Shown here in pieces: positions 17,568 to 25,617 of a DNA stretch of 64,000 bases. The notes beneath the pieces are model-generated. The model did no database searches and was not told the origin of the DNA. It saw nothing but the letters and a program-made list of their open reading frames with translations. Origin of the DNA: Bradyrhizobium niftali (lineage in GTDB: Bacteria; Pseudomonadota; Alphaproteobacteria; Rhizobiales; Xanthobacteraceae); assembly GCF_004571025.1 (NCBI RefSeq), contig NZ_SPQT01000032.1, positions 1-64,000 on the forward strand, written 5' to 3'. Position 1 is the stretch's first letter, and each line of letters starts with the position of its first letter. The position numbers and the translations under genes were made by a program.

Positions 17568-18362
17568 ATGCCAGCTCCCACCTCCCACCCCGATGATCCC
17601 GCCTTGCTGCGGATCGACGGTCCGATCGCGACCATCACACTCAACCGCCCTGCCGCGTTCAACTCGATCAACCTGGCGATTGCACAAAAGCTCGAACAGC
17701 TCGCGTCCTATCTCGAAGGCGACGACGCCATCAGGGTCGTGGTGATCGAGGGCGAAGGCCGCGCCTTCTCGGCCGGCGGCGATTTGCAGACGATTGGAGC
17801 TGCGGCCGAAGCGGGCACGGTGACGCCGGTGGTCGGCGAGCTGCTCAAGCATTATCACGCCTTCATCGAGACCATCCGGCGCATGCCGAAACTGTCGCTG
17901 TCCAGCGTCCACGGCTCGGCCGCCGGCGCCGGCATGGGCCTCGCCTTCGTCACCGATCTCTGCATCGCCGCGGAGGACGCCAAGTTCACGCCGGCCTATG
18001 CCAAGATCGGGGTGTCGCCGGACGGCGGCTCGACGGTCGGCATCGTCGGCACGGTCGGCTCCCGCCGCGCGCTCCAGATCTTCTTGTCAGAGGACAATTT
18101 CACCGCGCAGCAGGCCTACGAATGGGGCCTGGTCGCGAAGATCGTTCCCGCGACCGAGCTGAAGGCGGCGACGCGGCAGTTCGCCGAACGTCTCGCGCAG
18201 AACCCGCCTGCCGCGATCGCCGGCACCAAGTCGCTGGTCTACCAGGCTGCCACGACGCCGGTGAAACAGCAGCTCGACGCCGAGGAGCACAGGATCGTCA
18301 TGGCGATGAACACGGAGGAGTTTCGGCTCGCCGTGAAGAAGTTCACGAGCAAGTCGAAGTGA
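17568..18362 (+). CDS. enoyl-CoA hydratase/isomerase family protein
   Basis: A 264-residue crotonase. The oxyanion-hole region FSAGGDLQ and the GSAAGAGMGLA helix are intact. Of the two Glu residues used by true hydratases, the second position reads SPDGGS with Asp. This fits isomerase-type members such as PaaG or delta3,delta2-enoyl-CoA isomerases. The ATG is 20 codons inside a longer frame and was chosen because GPIATITLNRP then sits at the usual distance. The stop overlaps the start of the phosphatase gene (GTGA), so the two are coupled. Confidence 0.8.
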   Translation: MPAPTSHPDDPALLRIDGPIATITLNRPAAFNSINLAIAQKLEQLASYLEGDDAIRVVVIEGEGRAFSAGGDLQTIGAAAEAGTVTPVVGELLKHYHAFIETIRRMPKLSLSSVHGSAAGAGMGLAFVTDLCIAAEDAKFTPAYAKIGVSPDGGSTVGIVGTVGSRRALQIFLSEDNFTAQQAYEWGLVAKIVPATELKAATRQFAERLAQNPPAAIAGTKSLVYQAATTPVKQQLDAEEHRIVMAMNTEEFRLAVKKFTSKSK

Positions 18363-18964
18363 CACCCGCGCGCACCTTCTACGGCCTTCGTCACGGCGCG
18401 ACCGACTGGAATCGCGAGGGACGCTTCCAGGGCCGCACCGACAATCCGCTGAACGCGGACGGTCTGCGGCAAGCGCATGAGGCCGTGGATATGCTGCGCG
18501 GCGCCGGCATCAGCCGCATCGTCGCAAGCCCCCTGGCGCGCGCTGCGCGAACGGCCGAGATCATCGCGGACGCGATCTCGGTGCCGCTCGCGATCGACGA
18601 CGGCATCATCGAGTTCGACTTCGGAAGCTTTGAAGGCCTCCCCGTTCGCGACCTCATGATCAAGCACGGCGTCAACTCGGCGACGGGCCTCGTCTCGATC
18701 CTGCCCGCCGATGGCGAAAGCTGGGACGCCATGACGGAACGGTCACTGGCTTGCGTCTCGGCGTGGCTCGACGGTCACCCCGACGACAATCTGCTGTTCG
18801 TCTGCCACGACGCCGTGATGCAGGGCATGGCAAACGCACTGTGCGGCAGCTATTTCAAGAACAGCCACGGCACGCCGTTCCGTTACGTGCGCGAGCAGGC
18901 GCAATGGCGGATCGAGCAGGTCGCTATTGCGGGCAGATATAGCCCGTCCCCGCCGGCGACTTGA
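18359..18964 (+). CDS. histidine phosphatase family protein
   Basis: A 201-residue phosphoglycerate-mutase-like phosphatase. LRHGATDWNREGRFQGRTD carries the phosphorylated His in the RHG motif. The second catalytic His is in FVCHDAVMQG. The GTG start overlaps the stop of the crotonase gene by 4 bp. The last 41 bp overlap the end of the convergent TRAP large-subunit gene. Cofactor-dependent and independent branches cannot be separated by eye. It might hydrolyse a phosphorylated metabolite such as phosphoglycerate or alpha-ribazole phosphate. Confidence 0.8.
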   Translation: MTPARTFYGLRHGATDWNREGRFQGRTDNPLNADGLRQAHEAVDMLRGAGISRIVASPLARAARTAEIIADAISVPLAIDDGIIEFDFGSFEGLPVRDLMIKHGVNSATGLVSILPADGESWDAMTERSLACVSAWLDGHPDDNLLFVCHDAVMQGMANALCGSYFKNSHGTPFRYVREQAQWRIEQVAIAGRYSPSPPAT

Positions 18965-20264
18965 AGCAGCCGACCGACTCGGGGAGCACCTGCCGCGGCA
19001 GCCACAGCACGACGCTCGGGAAATAGATCGCGAATGTGATCGTTGCCAGGAACACCACATAGATCGGCAACGCGGCGCGCAAGGCCTTGGCAAAGCTGAT
19101 GCCGACGAATTTCGACGCCATCAGCAGCACCAGGCCATAAGGCGGCGTGATCAGGCCGAAGGCGAGCGTGGCGATCAGCACCACGCCCATATGCACGGCA
19201 TTGATGTCGCCCGCCTCGGTCAGCGTGTTGACCAGCGGCATGAAGATGATGATGGTCGGCACCGGCTCGATGAAGTCGCCGACCACGGTGAACAGCAGCA
19301 CCATCAGCAGCATGATCAGGTGCGGATCGTGGCCGGCAATCGAGGTGATCACTTCTGCGATGTAGCTCGCGCCACGCAAGTAAGCGAGCATCCAGCCGAA
19401 GGCGTTGGCGGCGCCGATGGTGATCAGCGGCAGCGAGAAGATCAGCCCGGCGAGACAGAAATCATAGGGGATCTTCCTGAAGTGGCCGCGGTTGAGCGCG
19501 GGGATGACCACGAGGACGATCCAGACCACGGCGACGACGCCGGCCTCCGTCGGCGTGAACCAGCCGGTCAGGATGCCGCCGAGCAGGATCACCGGGATCA
19601 TCAGCGGCAGGGCCGCATCGCCCGCCGCGAACACCACCTGCCGCAGCGGCGCGCGCGGCTTGCGCAGGCCCGAGGGGCCGAAGAAATAGCAGTAAATCAT
19701 CAGGCCGAAGCCGATCATCAGACCCGGCACCACGCCCGCCATGAACAGGCCGGCGATCGAGACGTTGCCGACGGCGCCATAGACCACCGCCGTGATGCTC
19801 GGCGGCACCAGCGCTGCGATCGTCGAGGCGGATGCGATGATCGCGGCGATGAAAGCGGGCTCATAGCCCTCGCGCTTCATCGGGCCACCCAGCGCGCGGC
19901 TCATCACCGCGACGTCGGCGGTGGTCGAGCCCGACATCTCCGAGAAGAACATGCTGAAGACGACGACCACCTGCGACAGTCCGCCCCTGATATGCCCGAC
20001 CAGCGACACCGAAAGATTCGCGATCCGCACCACCACATTGGCCGAGCTCATAAGCTCGCCGACCAGCAGGAAGAACGGGATCGCCAGCAGCGCCTCGGAA
20101 TCGACGCCGTCGAAGATCTTCTGGATGATGGCGGCGAGCGAGACGTCGGACAGGATCGCCCCGATGAAGACGCCGGCCATCAGCGAGAACGGCACGGGCA
20201 CGCCCAGATAGCCGAAGGACAGGAAGCAGATCGACATCAACGCCAGGACGACAGGTGCGCTCAC
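18924..20264 (-). CDS. TRAP transporter large permease subunit (DctM)
   Basis: A 446-residue inner-membrane protein with about 12 hydrophobic segments. Family landmarks are AIPFFLLVGELM, FSEMSGSTTADVAVM, IVPPSITAVVYG-like phrasing and GLITPPYGLVLLM. The start overlaps the stop of the small permease gene by 4 bp. With the DctQ gene and the DctP gene it forms a sodium-driven solute importer. The IlvD/Edd dehydratase next door implies a sugar acid substrate. Its 3' end overlaps the histidine phosphatase gene by 41 bp on the other strand. Confidence 0.9.
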   Translation of the reverse strand: MSAPVVLALMSICFLSFGYLGVPVPFSLMAGVFIGAILSDVSLAAIIQKIFDGVDSEALLAIPFFLLVGELMSSANVVVRIANLSVSLVGHIRGGLSQVVVVFSMFFSEMSGSTTADVAVMSRALGGPMKREGYEPAFIAAIIASASTIAALVPPSITAVVYGAVGNVSIAGLFMAGVVPGLMIGFGLMIYCYFFGPSGLRKPRAPLRQVVFAAGDAALPLMIPVILLGGILTGWFTPTEAGVVAVVWIVLVVIPALNRGHFRKIPYDFCLAGLIFSLPLITIGAANAFGWMLAYLRGASYIAEVITSIAGHDPHLIMLLMVLLFTVVGDFIEPVPTIIIFMPLVNTLTEAGDINAVHMGVVLIATLAFGLITPPYGLVLLMASKFVGISFAKALRAALPIYVVFLATITFAIYFPSVVLWLPRQVLPESVGCFKSPAGTGYICPQ

Positions 20265-20839
20265 GGCTGCGCCCTCATCTGTGCGTCGGTCACGACGGGC
20301 GCTGTGTCCTCGTCGGGCGGCTCGGGATGGTCAAAGCCGTTGCGCAGGCCGTTGACGAGCTGCTCGATGGTGAAGAGGCCGATCAGCACGCCCGAGAGCG
20401 GGATGATCGCATAGAGCGAAGCGATCGGCGTGCCCGACGGCAGGCGAAAACTGCCGAAGCCGCGCAGATAGTTCTGGTAGCCGTACCAGATCAGGCAGAA
20501 GGCGACGCCGAGCACGACCAGGCGGATGATGACTTCGACGATCAGCCGCGGCGTTCCATGCATCGCCTCGGAGATCGCGGTGAGATAGAGGTGATCGTTG
20601 CGCCGCGTCGCAGCCGCCGTGCCGACGAAGATCGCGTAGATGAACAGCGTCGAGGTCACCTCCTGAAGCCACAGCCAGGGATGGCCGATGGTGCGGGTGA
20701 CGATGTCGGCGGTGACGGACAGCGAGAAGCCGAAGCACAGCACGCCGCAGAGAATCATCAGCGCAAGCTCGAGCCAGTCGAGCCCGCGCCATTTCAGGTG
20801 GCGTTGGCGCTGAACGAGCAGTTTGTCGGCGATGGGCAT
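20261..20839 (-). CDS. TRAP transporter small permease subunit (DctQ)
   Basis: A 192-residue membrane protein with four hydrophobic segments. It contains the family phrase GHPWLWLQEVTSTLFIYAIF and the second-half segment SLYAIIPLSGVLIGLFTIEQ. The ATG at 20839 has GAGG at the right spacing. An in-frame ATG five codons upstream (20854) is possible but lacks its own site. It is translationally coupled to DctM downstream and separated from DctP by a 190-bp gap that carries a repeat. Confidence 0.85.
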   Translation of the reverse strand: MPIADKLLVQRQRHLKWRGLDWLELALMILCGVLCFGFSLSVTADIVTRTIGHPWLWLQEVTSTLFIYAIFVGTAAATRRNDHLYLTAISEAMHGTPRLIVEVIIRLVVLGVAFCLIWYGYQNYLRGFGSFRLPSGTPIASLYAIIPLSGVLIGLFTIEQLVNGLRNGFDHPEPPDEDTAPVVTDAQMRAQP

Positions 20840-20908
20840 TTGCGTCCTCGTCATCCCGTAGCTAGCCCGTGTGACAGCTGGGAAGCTGCCGATCGTGCTC
20901 GGCCTGCA

Positions 20909-21020
20909 TGGTTCGAGACGCCCGCTTTGGCGGGCTCCTCACCATGAGGGGTCTAAAATCTCGCCGCAAAGCGAGACCTCATCCTGAGGGCCCGCCGCAG
21001 GCAGGCGTCTCGAAGGATGG
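20909..21020. repeat. interspersed repeat (TTCGAGACGC/GCGTCTCGAA ends)
   Basis: The ends TTCGAGACGCCCGC and the matching GCAGGCGTCTCGAA face each other. Inner pairs such as CTCACCATGAG / CTCATCCTGAG and TCTCGCC...GCGAGA also pair. It resembles the composite intergenic repeats of bradyrhizobia and lies between the DctQ and DctP genes of one operon. Confidence 0.65.
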
Positions 21021-21031
21021 CCGCGGGCGAC

Positions 21032-22027
21032 CTAATTGATCGACCGGATCAAATTCTTGATCTTCTCGGCATGCGGGCCGAGCTCCTTGGCGAGCTTGTC
21101 GAGATAGGGATCGGCGATCGTCGTAAAACTCTTCTTGTCGACGTTGTCGACGATCTTGACGCCCATCTTCTTCAGCTTGTCGGCCGCGGTGCGCTCGAGG
21201 TCGAACGCCTTCTGCGGCTCCTTGGTGCTGATCTCGTTGGCCGCCGCCTGCACCCACCCCTTCTGCTCCGCCGACAGGCTCTGCCAGAGCTTGTCGGAGA
21301 TGAACACCAGCGCGTTGTTGGCTTCGTGCTCGGTGATGTTGAGGACCGGCGCGACCTCGTAGTGCTTGTTGACGAGGTAGACGTTGATGCTGTTCTCGGC
21401 GACGTCGACCACGCCGGTCTGCAGCGAAGTATAGACGCTGCCGAACGGCATGTGCACGGTCTGGGCACCATAGGCCGGGAACATCAAGTCCTCGGTCGCG
21501 GTCGCCTGGACGCGGACCTTCAGGCCCTTGACGTCGCCGACATTGTGGATTTCCCGCCTGCTGTACATGTGGCGCACGCCCTGCGAGCCGGTCGCGATCA
21601 CGTGCAGGCCCTGCGTGGTCTCGTCGATCATGGTCCTGAGCGCTTCGAACACGCGGGGATCGGCCAGCCCCTTGACCGCGTGGTTCTCGTCGCGGAACAG
21701 GAAGTGCAGCGACATCACGCCGGCCTGCGGCGAGATCGTCGCGGTGTTGGCCGAGGAGATGATCGCGAATTCGACGTCGCCGGCTTTGACGAGCTGAAGC
21801 ACCTGCGGCTCCTGCCCGAGCTGCGCGCCGGGATACTGGTCGATGATCATGGTGCCCTTGCTCAATTCCTTGAGCTTGTCGGCAAAGAGGTCGCCCGCGA
21901 TCGAATAGCCGGTGTTGCGCGGCTGGTCATAGGCGAAGCGATAATGCTTCACCTCCTGCGCCGACGCGCCCGTGACGAACAGAACAGCGGCCGTTGCCGC
22001 CAGCCCAAGCATGGATCGTGCAATCAT
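21032..22027 (-). CDS. TRAP transporter substrate-binding protein (DctP)
   Basis: A 331-residue periplasmic protein. The Sec signal peptide ends near TGASAQEVKHY. The conserved ligand-carboxylate Arg region LKVRVQATATEDLMFPAYGA and the PFGSVYTSLQTGVVDVAEN segment are present, as in DctP/SiaP folds that bind organic or sugar acids. A clear AGGGGGAAACG ribosome binding site precedes the ATG. It is the second gene of the operon after the dehydratase, with a gap of about 60 bp. Confidence 0.9.
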   Translation of the reverse strand: MIARSMLGLAATAAVLFVTGASAQEVKHYRFAYDQPRNTGYSIAGDLFADKLKELSKGTMIIDQYPGAQLGQEPQVLQLVKAGDVEFAIISSANTATISPQAGVMSLHFLFRDENHAVKGLADPRVFEALRTMIDETTQGLHVIATGSQGVRHMYSRREIHNVGDVKGLKVRVQATATEDLMFPAYGAQTVHMPFGSVYTSLQTGVVDVAENSINVYLVNKHYEVAPVLNITEHEANNALVFISDKLWQSLSAEQKGWVQAAANEISTKEPQKAFDLERTAADKLKKMGVKIVDNVDKKSFTTIADPYLDKLAKELGPHAEKIKNLIRSIN

Positions 22028-22088
22028 CGTTTCCCCCTGTTTTATCGCCCGCCGCTTCAGCGGTCTGAGCGTTCGTTCGGGTGGTTGA

Positions 22089-23810
22089 TCACCCCTTCTC
22101 GGTCTGCTTCCCAGTCCTCTGCATGAAATCGAAATCGCAGCCCTCGTCGGCCTGCATGATGGTCTCGTTGAACAGCCAGGCGTAGCCGCGCCGCGCCTCC
22201 TCGGGCGCAGCCGCCGGCTTCAAGGCGGCGTGCCGCCGTTCCAGCTCGACGGCATCAACCAGCAGCTCGATGCTGCGCTTGGCAACATCCAGCCGGATCA
22301 TGTCGCCGTTCTTCACCAGCGCCAGCGGCCCGCCGACGGCGGATTCCGGCGTGATGTGGAGCACGATGGTGCCGAACGCTGTGCCGCTCATGCGCGCATC
22401 CGAAATGCGCACCATGTCCTTGGTGCCGCCGCGCGCGAGCTTCTTCGGGATCGGCAGATAGCCCGCCTCCGGCATGCCCGGCGCGCCCCTCGGGCCGGCA
22501 TTGCGCAGCACCAGCACGTCGTCGGCGGTCACGTCGAGATCGGGATCGTCGACCCGCAAAGTCATGTCCTCGACGGATTCGAACACCACTGCCCGGCCCG
22601 TATGCTGCAACAGCTTCGGGCTCGCGGCGGATTGCTTGATGACCGCGCCGCGCGGGGCGAGATTGCCGTGCAGGACGGCGAGGCCGCCTTCCTTCTTGAT
22701 CGGATTGTCGCGCGGACGGATCGCGTCCTGGCCGGGCACGTCTTCCGCATTCGCCGCGATATCGCGCAGCGTCTGACCGGTGATGGTCTTCGCGTCGAGA
22801 TCGACGAGATCGCCGAGCTGCGCCAGCAGTTTCGGCACGCCGCCGGCGTGATGGAAATGCTCCATGTAGTGCTCGCCCGACGGCTTGAGATCGACCAGTA
22901 CCGGCACCTCGCGGCCGATCTGGTCGAACACTTCGAGATCGAGCCGGTGCGGCGAGCGATGCGCCATCGCGGTCAGATGGATCAGGCCGTTGGTCGAGCC
23001 GCCGATCGCCTGGAGCACGACCTGCGCGTTCTTGAAAGATGCCGGAGTCAGCAGCTCGCTCGGCTTCGGCCCCTTGGTCCTGGCCATTTCGGCCGCAACC
23101 CGGCCGCTGGCCTCCGCAAGACGGAAGCGTTCGGCATGCGGCGCCGGGATCGTCGCGCTCATCGGCAGCGACAGCCCCATGGCCTCGATCATGCAGGCCA
23201 TGGTGGAGGCCGTGCCCATCACCATGCAGGTGCCGACCGACGGCGCGAGACGGCCGTTGACCGCCTCGATCTCGGCGTCGTCGATGTCGCCGGCGCGATA
23301 TTTCGCCCACAGCCGGCGGCAGTCGGTGCAGGCGCCCAGCACCTCGCCCTTGTGATGGCCGACCACCATGGGGCCAACGGGGATGACCACGGTCGGCAGG
23401 TCGGCGCTGATCGCCGCCATCACCTGGGCCGGCAGCGTCTTGTCGCAGCCGCCGATCACGATCACCGAATCCATCGGCTGGGCCCGGATCATCTCCTCGG
23501 TGTCCATCGCCATCAGATTGCGCAGATACATCGAGGTCGGATGCGCAAAGCTCTCGGCGATCGAGATGGTGGGAAACACGAACGGCATCGCGCCCGACAG
23601 CATCACGCCGCGCTTGGCGGCCTCGATGATCTGGGGGACGTTGCCGTGGCAGGGATTGTAGTCGCTGTAGGTGTTGGTGATGCCGACGATCGGGCGCTCC
23701 AGCGCGTCGTCGGAATAGCCCATGGCCTTGATGAACGCCTTGCGCAGGAACAGCGAGAAGCCGGCATCGCCATAGCTCGTCAGACCCTTGCGCAAGCCAC
23801 TCGTCATCAT
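22089..23810 (-). CDS. IlvD/Edd family sugar-acid dehydratase
   Basis: A 573-residue Fe-S dehydratase. Three cluster Cys are visible in NPCHGNVPQ, GGCDKTLPAQV and VGTCMVMGTAS. The C-terminal swivelling domain has DARMSGTAFGTIVLH. The length and the Cys pattern GACTDCRRLWAKY are closer to L-arabonate/D-xylonate type dehydratases than to valine-pathway IlvD. It heads a TRAP transporter operon and faces a GntR gene, so sugar-acid catabolism is likely. Arabonate, xylonate or a related aldonate are the leading options. Two adjacent ATGs (23810 and 23807) are possible starts. Confidence 0.85.
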   Translation of the reverse strand: MMTSGLRKGLTSYGDAGFSLFLRKAFIKAMGYSDDALERPIVGITNTYSDYNPCHGNVPQIIEAAKRGVMLSGAMPFVFPTISIAESFAHPTSMYLRNLMAMDTEEMIRAQPMDSVIVIGGCDKTLPAQVMAAISADLPTVVIPVGPMVVGHHKGEVLGACTDCRRLWAKYRAGDIDDAEIEAVNGRLAPSVGTCMVMGTASTMACMIEAMGLSLPMSATIPAPHAERFRLAEASGRVAAEMARTKGPKPSELLTPASFKNAQVVLQAIGGSTNGLIHLTAMAHRSPHRLDLEVFDQIGREVPVLVDLKPSGEHYMEHFHHAGGVPKLLAQLGDLVDLDAKTITGQTLRDIAANAEDVPGQDAIRPRDNPIKKEGGLAVLHGNLAPRGAVIKQSAASPKLLQHTGRAVVFESVEDMTLRVDDPDLDVTADDVLVLRNAGPRGAPGMPEAGYLPIPKKLARGGTKDMVRISDARMSGTAFGTIVLHITPESAVGGPLALVKNGDMIRLDVAKRSIELLVDAVELERRHAALKPAAAPEEARRGYAWLFNETIMQADEGCDFDFMQRTGKQTEKG

Positions 23811-23853
23811 GCCACTCCATTCACCTTGCCATTGTCGTACAGCCTGTCCCTCG

Positions 23854-23862
23854 ATTGTCAAT
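23854..23862. promoter_or_regulatory. candidate GntR operator, site 1
   Basis: ATTGTCAAT is a 9-bp odd palindrome 44 bp upstream of the dehydratase start. With two flanking bases it forms an exact 11-bp inverted match to site 2. FCD-type GntR regulators bind short palindromes of this kind. The assignment is inferred from position and symmetry. Confidence 0.5.
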
Positions 23863-23918
23863 AAGATAGGCGCGTATCCGGCAATTTCTGGATTTTTGCA
23901 CCGCCGAACGACCGGATT

Positions 23919-23927
23919 ATTGACAAT
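23919..23927. promoter_or_regulatory. candidate GntR operator, site 2
   Basis: ATTGACAAT mirrors site 1, with centres 65 bp apart (about six helical turns). It lies 55 bp upstream of the GntR gene start. TTGACA inside it could also serve as part of a -35 element. Confidence 0.5.
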
Positions 23928-23981
23928 CTGGGCCTTCCCTGCTCCACAGGACAGACCGGCACGGGGCCGGAGGCCGAGGGG

Positions 23982-24662
23982 ATGCCCGAGAATCACACCG
24001 CAGACAGCATGACGGTCCGGCGCGACGATCCGGACGACGTGGTCGCGCGGCTGGAGGAGGACATCATCTTCGGCCGGCTCGCGCCGGGCGCACGCCTGAC
24101 CGAGGACGCGCTGATGTCGGCTTACGGCACCTCGCGGCACTTCGTGCGGCAGGCGCTGGTGGATGCCGAGCGGCGCGGCATCGTTCGCCGCGAGAAGAAC
24201 GTCGGCGCCACCGTGCGGTTCTATTCGGCTGACGAGGTCCGGCAGATCTACGAGGTCCGGGAGATGCTGACCCGGCAGGCGGCGCTGATGATCCCCCTGC
24301 CCGCACCGCAAGGCCTGATCGACGAGCTGACCGCGCTACAGCGGCAATATTGCGCGAAGGCGGACATGCAGGATCTGCGCGGCATCCACGAGGCCAACGA
24401 CGCCTTCCACCTCGCGCTGTTTTCCGCCTGCGGCAATCCCTATCTGGTGCGCTCGCTCCAGGACTACATGAACCTGACGCTGCCGATGCGTGCGAAGAAC
24501 CTCGCCGACCGCGACGGGCTCGCGCAATCGCGGCGCCAGCACGAGCTGATGATCGAGCTGCTTAGGGGACGCGACAGCTGGGCACTGGCCCAGCTCTGCG
24601 TCGACCACATGCAGTTCAGCAAGTCGGATTATCTGGCAAGGATTGCGGGGGAGACAACTTAA
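23982..24662 (+). CDS. GntR family regulator, FadR/FCD subfamily
   Basis: A 226-residue regulator. The winged helix occupies roughly residues 15-80, with LTEDALMSAYGTSRHFVRQAL as the recognition region. The FCD ligand domain follows. Its metal-ligand residues are suggested by Asp and His in NDAFHLALF and by the His of SRRQHELMI and CVDHMQF. It is divergent from the dehydratase-TRAP operon and probably represses it until a sugar acid or derivative binds. A start at 24009 is also possible, but the GGAGG ahead of 23982 favours the longer form. Confidence 0.85.
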   Translation: MPENHTADSMTVRRDDPDDVVARLEEDIIFGRLAPGARLTEDALMSAYGTSRHFVRQALVDAERRGIVRREKNVGATVRFYSADEVRQIYEVREMLTRQAALMIPLPAPQGLIDELTALQRQYCAKADMQDLRGIHEANDAFHLALFSACGNPYLVRSLQDYMNLTLPMRAKNLADRDGLAQSRRQHELMIELLRGRDSWALAQLCVDHMQFSKSDYLARIAGETT

Positions 24663-24703
24663 GCCCCGGAATGGCAGGTTGTTCGCATCGCGCCGCGCGC
24701 AGC

Positions 24704-25153
24704 TCAATACCGCCTCAGCAGCCCTTGCTCCACGCTGGTCTCGCCATAATCGGCGCAGGCCCTTTTCGGGTTTCTGATCAAGTCCGTCCGGACGCGCCTG
24801 AACGTTTTGCGGGCCGCGTCGGACACTTCGGGACGGAATTTGCGGGGATCGTAGCTCTCGCCATCGCGGGCCTTGATGGCCGCAGCATAGGCGTCGATCA
24901 TGGCCATCGCGGCCTCAGGACTGCCGAGCAGCCGGGCGCCGAGTTGAACGCCGCCGGCACCATCAACCTCGTAACCGTCGCATCGTTGCTCCAGCACTAC
25001 GGATGCGGTGACGAGCTGGTCGAGGAACATCGCTTCGGCATCGCTGAGCATGGCGGCTTGCGCCGGTCCTGATACGATCATCGCGAGCATCGCGACGACT
25101 GTCAGCACGATTTCCACGATCGTGTTGCTTGCGGTCACCACGCGGCAGAACAT
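24704..25153 (-). CDS. small secreted protein of unknown function
   Basis: A 149-residue protein. The N-terminal hydrophobic stretch IVLTVVAMLAMIVSG ends in a probable AQA/AML cleavage site, so it is likely periplasmic. The mature part is helical and acidic/basic mixed, with two Cys (QRCDGYEV, RACADYG) spaced for a possible disulfide. No family recognised. It ends 42 bp from the convergent GntR gene and lies 9 bp downstream of the GlsB/YeaQ-like gene on the same strand, so the two may be co-transcribed. Confidence 0.55.
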   Translation of the reverse strand: MFCRVVTASNTIVEIVLTVVAMLAMIVSGPAQAAMLSDAEAMFLDQLVTASVVLEQRCDGYEVDGAGGVQLGARLLGSPEAAMAMIDAYAAAIKARDGESYDPRKFRPEVSDAARKTFRRVRTDLIRNPKRACADYGETSVEQGLLRRY

Positions 25154-25162
25154 TTGGATTGC

Positions 25163-25432
25163 TCAGGCGCGCCCCTGACGACCCATGAAAAGGCCGTACA
25201 GAAACAGAAGGATGATTGCACCGACCACGCTTCCGATGAAGCCGGCGCCCTCCCCGAACCGGTACCATCCCACGGCCTGGCCGAGCCAGGTCGCAACGAA
25301 CGCGCCGACAATTCCCAGCACCGTGGTCAAAATGAACCCTTTGGGCTCGGACTTGTCGCCGGGCATGATGAACTTCGCGAGCAGTCCGACGAGAAATCCG
25401 ATGATGATCGTCCAAAGGATGCCCATGTCCAT
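25163..25432 (-). CDS. GlsB/YeaQ/YmgE family membrane protein
   Basis: An 89-residue protein with three hydrophobic segments: LWTIIIGFLVGLLAKFIMPG, GFILTTVLGIVGAFVATWLG and VVGAIILLFLYGLF. The internal Gly-rich repeats and the KFIMPG turn are typical of the transglycosylase-associated (YeaQ/GlsB) family, often linked to envelope stress. GGAG precedes the ATG. Its role in the cell is not established. Confidence 0.85.
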   Translation of the reverse strand: MDMGILWTIIIGFLVGLLAKFIMPGDKSEPKGFILTTVLGIVGAFVATWLGQAVGWYRFGEGAGFIGSVVGAIILLFLYGLFMGRQGRA

Positions 25433-25617
25433 CGCTCCATTCGGCCAATTCGCACATCAACGTCTGAAGGAATGCGTGATCGCTTGATGGGCCAGACGAT
25501 GCCGGGAATGACGTTGATCTAGATCAATGGGCCAAAGCAGCCGAGCCGAAAGCTGGAGGCGCTCTTCCTGTGTGAGACGGCGCTCAACGAGCCCCGCAAC
25601 GCGAAGCGGAATGATGC

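Noticed and set aside
18927..20414. Open frame of 495 codons antisense to the DctM gene
   Set aside because: His/Arg/Asp-rich low-complexity translation typical of the antisense of a hydrophobic membrane protein gene.
23811..24311. Extension of the IlvD/Edd gene upstream to about 740 residues
   Set aside because: The extra sequence overlaps the divergent GntR gene and the operator region. The family length is about 575 residues and fits the start at 23810.
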